Source: Arthrobacter sp. Y81 (GTDB taxonomy: Bacteria > Actinomycetota > Actinomycetes > Actinomycetales > Micrococcaceae). From it: 64,000 nucleotides of DNA. A program made the position numbers and the translations under genes. Under the pieces are notes generated by a model. It searched no databases and was not told the origin of the DNA. It was given only the letters and a program-made list of their open reading frames with translations. Location: contig NZ_PJIL01000001.1 in assembly GCF_002929335.1 (NCBI RefSeq), positions 434,001 through 498,000 on the forward strand, written 5' to 3'. Below, one piece after another: positions 63,388-64,000 of this stretch; the first letter of the stretch is position 1, and the number at the start of each line of letters is the position of its first letter.

Positions 63388-64000
63388 ATGATCCGTTTCG
63401 AAAATGTCACCAAGGTCTACGACCAGACGGCCCGGCCGGCGCTGGACTCTGTCAACCTTGAAATTGACCGTGGCGAGTTCGCGTTCCTCGTGGGCGCTTC
63501 CGGTTCCGGCAAATCCACCTTCCTGCGCCTGGTGCTCAAGGAAGACCGGGCCACCTCCGGGGCCGTCTATGTGGCCGGCCAGAACGTAGCGAACATTTCA
63601 AGCTGGCGCGTGCCGCGGCTGCGCCGGGGGATCGGCGTCGTATTCCAGGACTTCCGGCTCCTCCCGCAGAAGAATGTCTTCGCGAACGTCGCCTTCGCCA
63701 TGCAGGTTATTGGCAAGAGCCGCAGCATCATCCGGGACACGGTCCCCGAGGTCCTCAAGACGGTGGGCCTGGAGGGCAAGGAACACCGGATGCCGCACGA
63801 GCTCTCCGGCGGCGAGCAGCAGCGCGTGGCGATCGCCCGCGCCGTGGTCAACCGTCCGGGGATCCTCCTGGCCGACGAACCCACCGGAAACCTCGATCCC
63901 ACCACTTCCATGGGCATCATGGGCGTCTTGGACAAGATTAACCAGAACGGCACCACTGTGGTGATGGCAACGCACGACGACGATATCGTCAACGAGATGC
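63388..64000 (+). CDS. ftsE: Cell division ATP-binding protein FtsE (3' end outside window)
   Basis: 204 codons visible, about 25 residues short of full length. Walker [11 protein letters not shown] (about 35-44), Q-loop [13 protein letters not shown], signature [14 protein letters not shown], Walker [14 protein letters not shown] and H-loop ATHDDD. With FtsX it regulates peptidoglycan hydrolases at the septum. The 188-base gap from prfB shows no clear feature. Confidence 0.95.
   Translation, partial: MIRFENVTKVYDQTARPALDSVNLEIDRGEFAFLVGASGSGKSTFLRLVLKEDRATSGAVYVAGQNVANISSWRVPRLRRGIGVVFQDFRLLPQKNVFANVAFAMQVIGKSRSIIRDTVPEVLKTVGLEGKEHRMPHELSGGEQQRVAIARAVVNRPGILLADEPTGNLDPTTSMGIMGVLDKINQNGTTVVMATHDDDIVNEM

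Noticed and set aside
63209..63391. 60-codon frame between prfB and ftsE
   Set aside because: No ribosome site, overlaps the ftsE start, and composition is unlike neighbouring proteins.

Overview
The window is a contiguous, very gene-dense, GC-rich stretch of a Gram-positive actinobacterial chromosome, most like Arthrobacter/Pseudarthrobacter (Micrococcaceae). The evidence is the mtrA-mtrB-lpqB-comF-hpf-secA order also known from mycobacteria, a WhiB1 protein, a large NAD-dependent glutamate dehydrogenase, a BldC-like regulator, many 4-base ATGA/GTGA gene overlaps, and several apparently leaderless genes. I see no rRNA, tRNA, insertion sequence, prophage or CRISPR array, and no gene-free stretch longer than 300 bases.

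Layout. 1-2239 (minus): three coupled envelope genes (6-TM protein, DUF4129, start of a DUF4350-like gene cut by the window edge). 2498-12866 (plus): MtrA/MtrB/LpqB growth-control module, ComF-type phosphoribosyltransferase, ribosome hibernation factor, a YcaQ/AlkX-type glycosylase, and SecA, closed by a 21-bp-stem bidirectional terminator. 13008-17615: Rv3235-like and LysM proteins, a small conserved protein, a BldC-like regulator, and two Tad-pilus type genes (SAF/CpaB and a CpaE-like ATPase with altered Walker A). 17673-29170: NAD-glutamate dehydrogenase, PdtaS kinase, WhiB1, a small membrane protein and an orphan EssC-like FHA-FtsK ATPase.

29369-56030 is a cell-surface polysaccharide region. 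It holds a galactofuranose/ABC-exporter block (glf, wzm, wzt, two glycosyltransferases), pyruvyl and acyl transferases, dTDP-rhamnose synthesis (rmlA divergent from rmlB and a fused rmlCD), a GT2-DUF2304-acyltransferase operon, an epimerase-glycosyltransferase pair, a Wzx-like flippase, a secreted GH25 lysozyme with ten LGFP repeats, a gmd pair and a GT4. galE follows at 56091. 57251-62030 is the main Tad/Flp pilus operon (tadA, tadB, tadC, a small pilin-like protein, two TadE-like, one TadG-like). prfB and the start of ftsE end the window.

How it may work together: MtrAB, LpqB, LysM, GH25-LGFP, SecA and the glycan clusters all concern envelope growth. Non-coding signals worth testing are a 9-bp-phased GTNAC-type array upstream of the GH25 gene (candidate MtrA target), 10-bp-phased TTTGATG repeats near the BldC-like gene, a CRP-type site before whiB1, perfect DnaA-box 9-mers before both Tad blocks, and a leaderless 18-codon ORF overlapping the flippase start.
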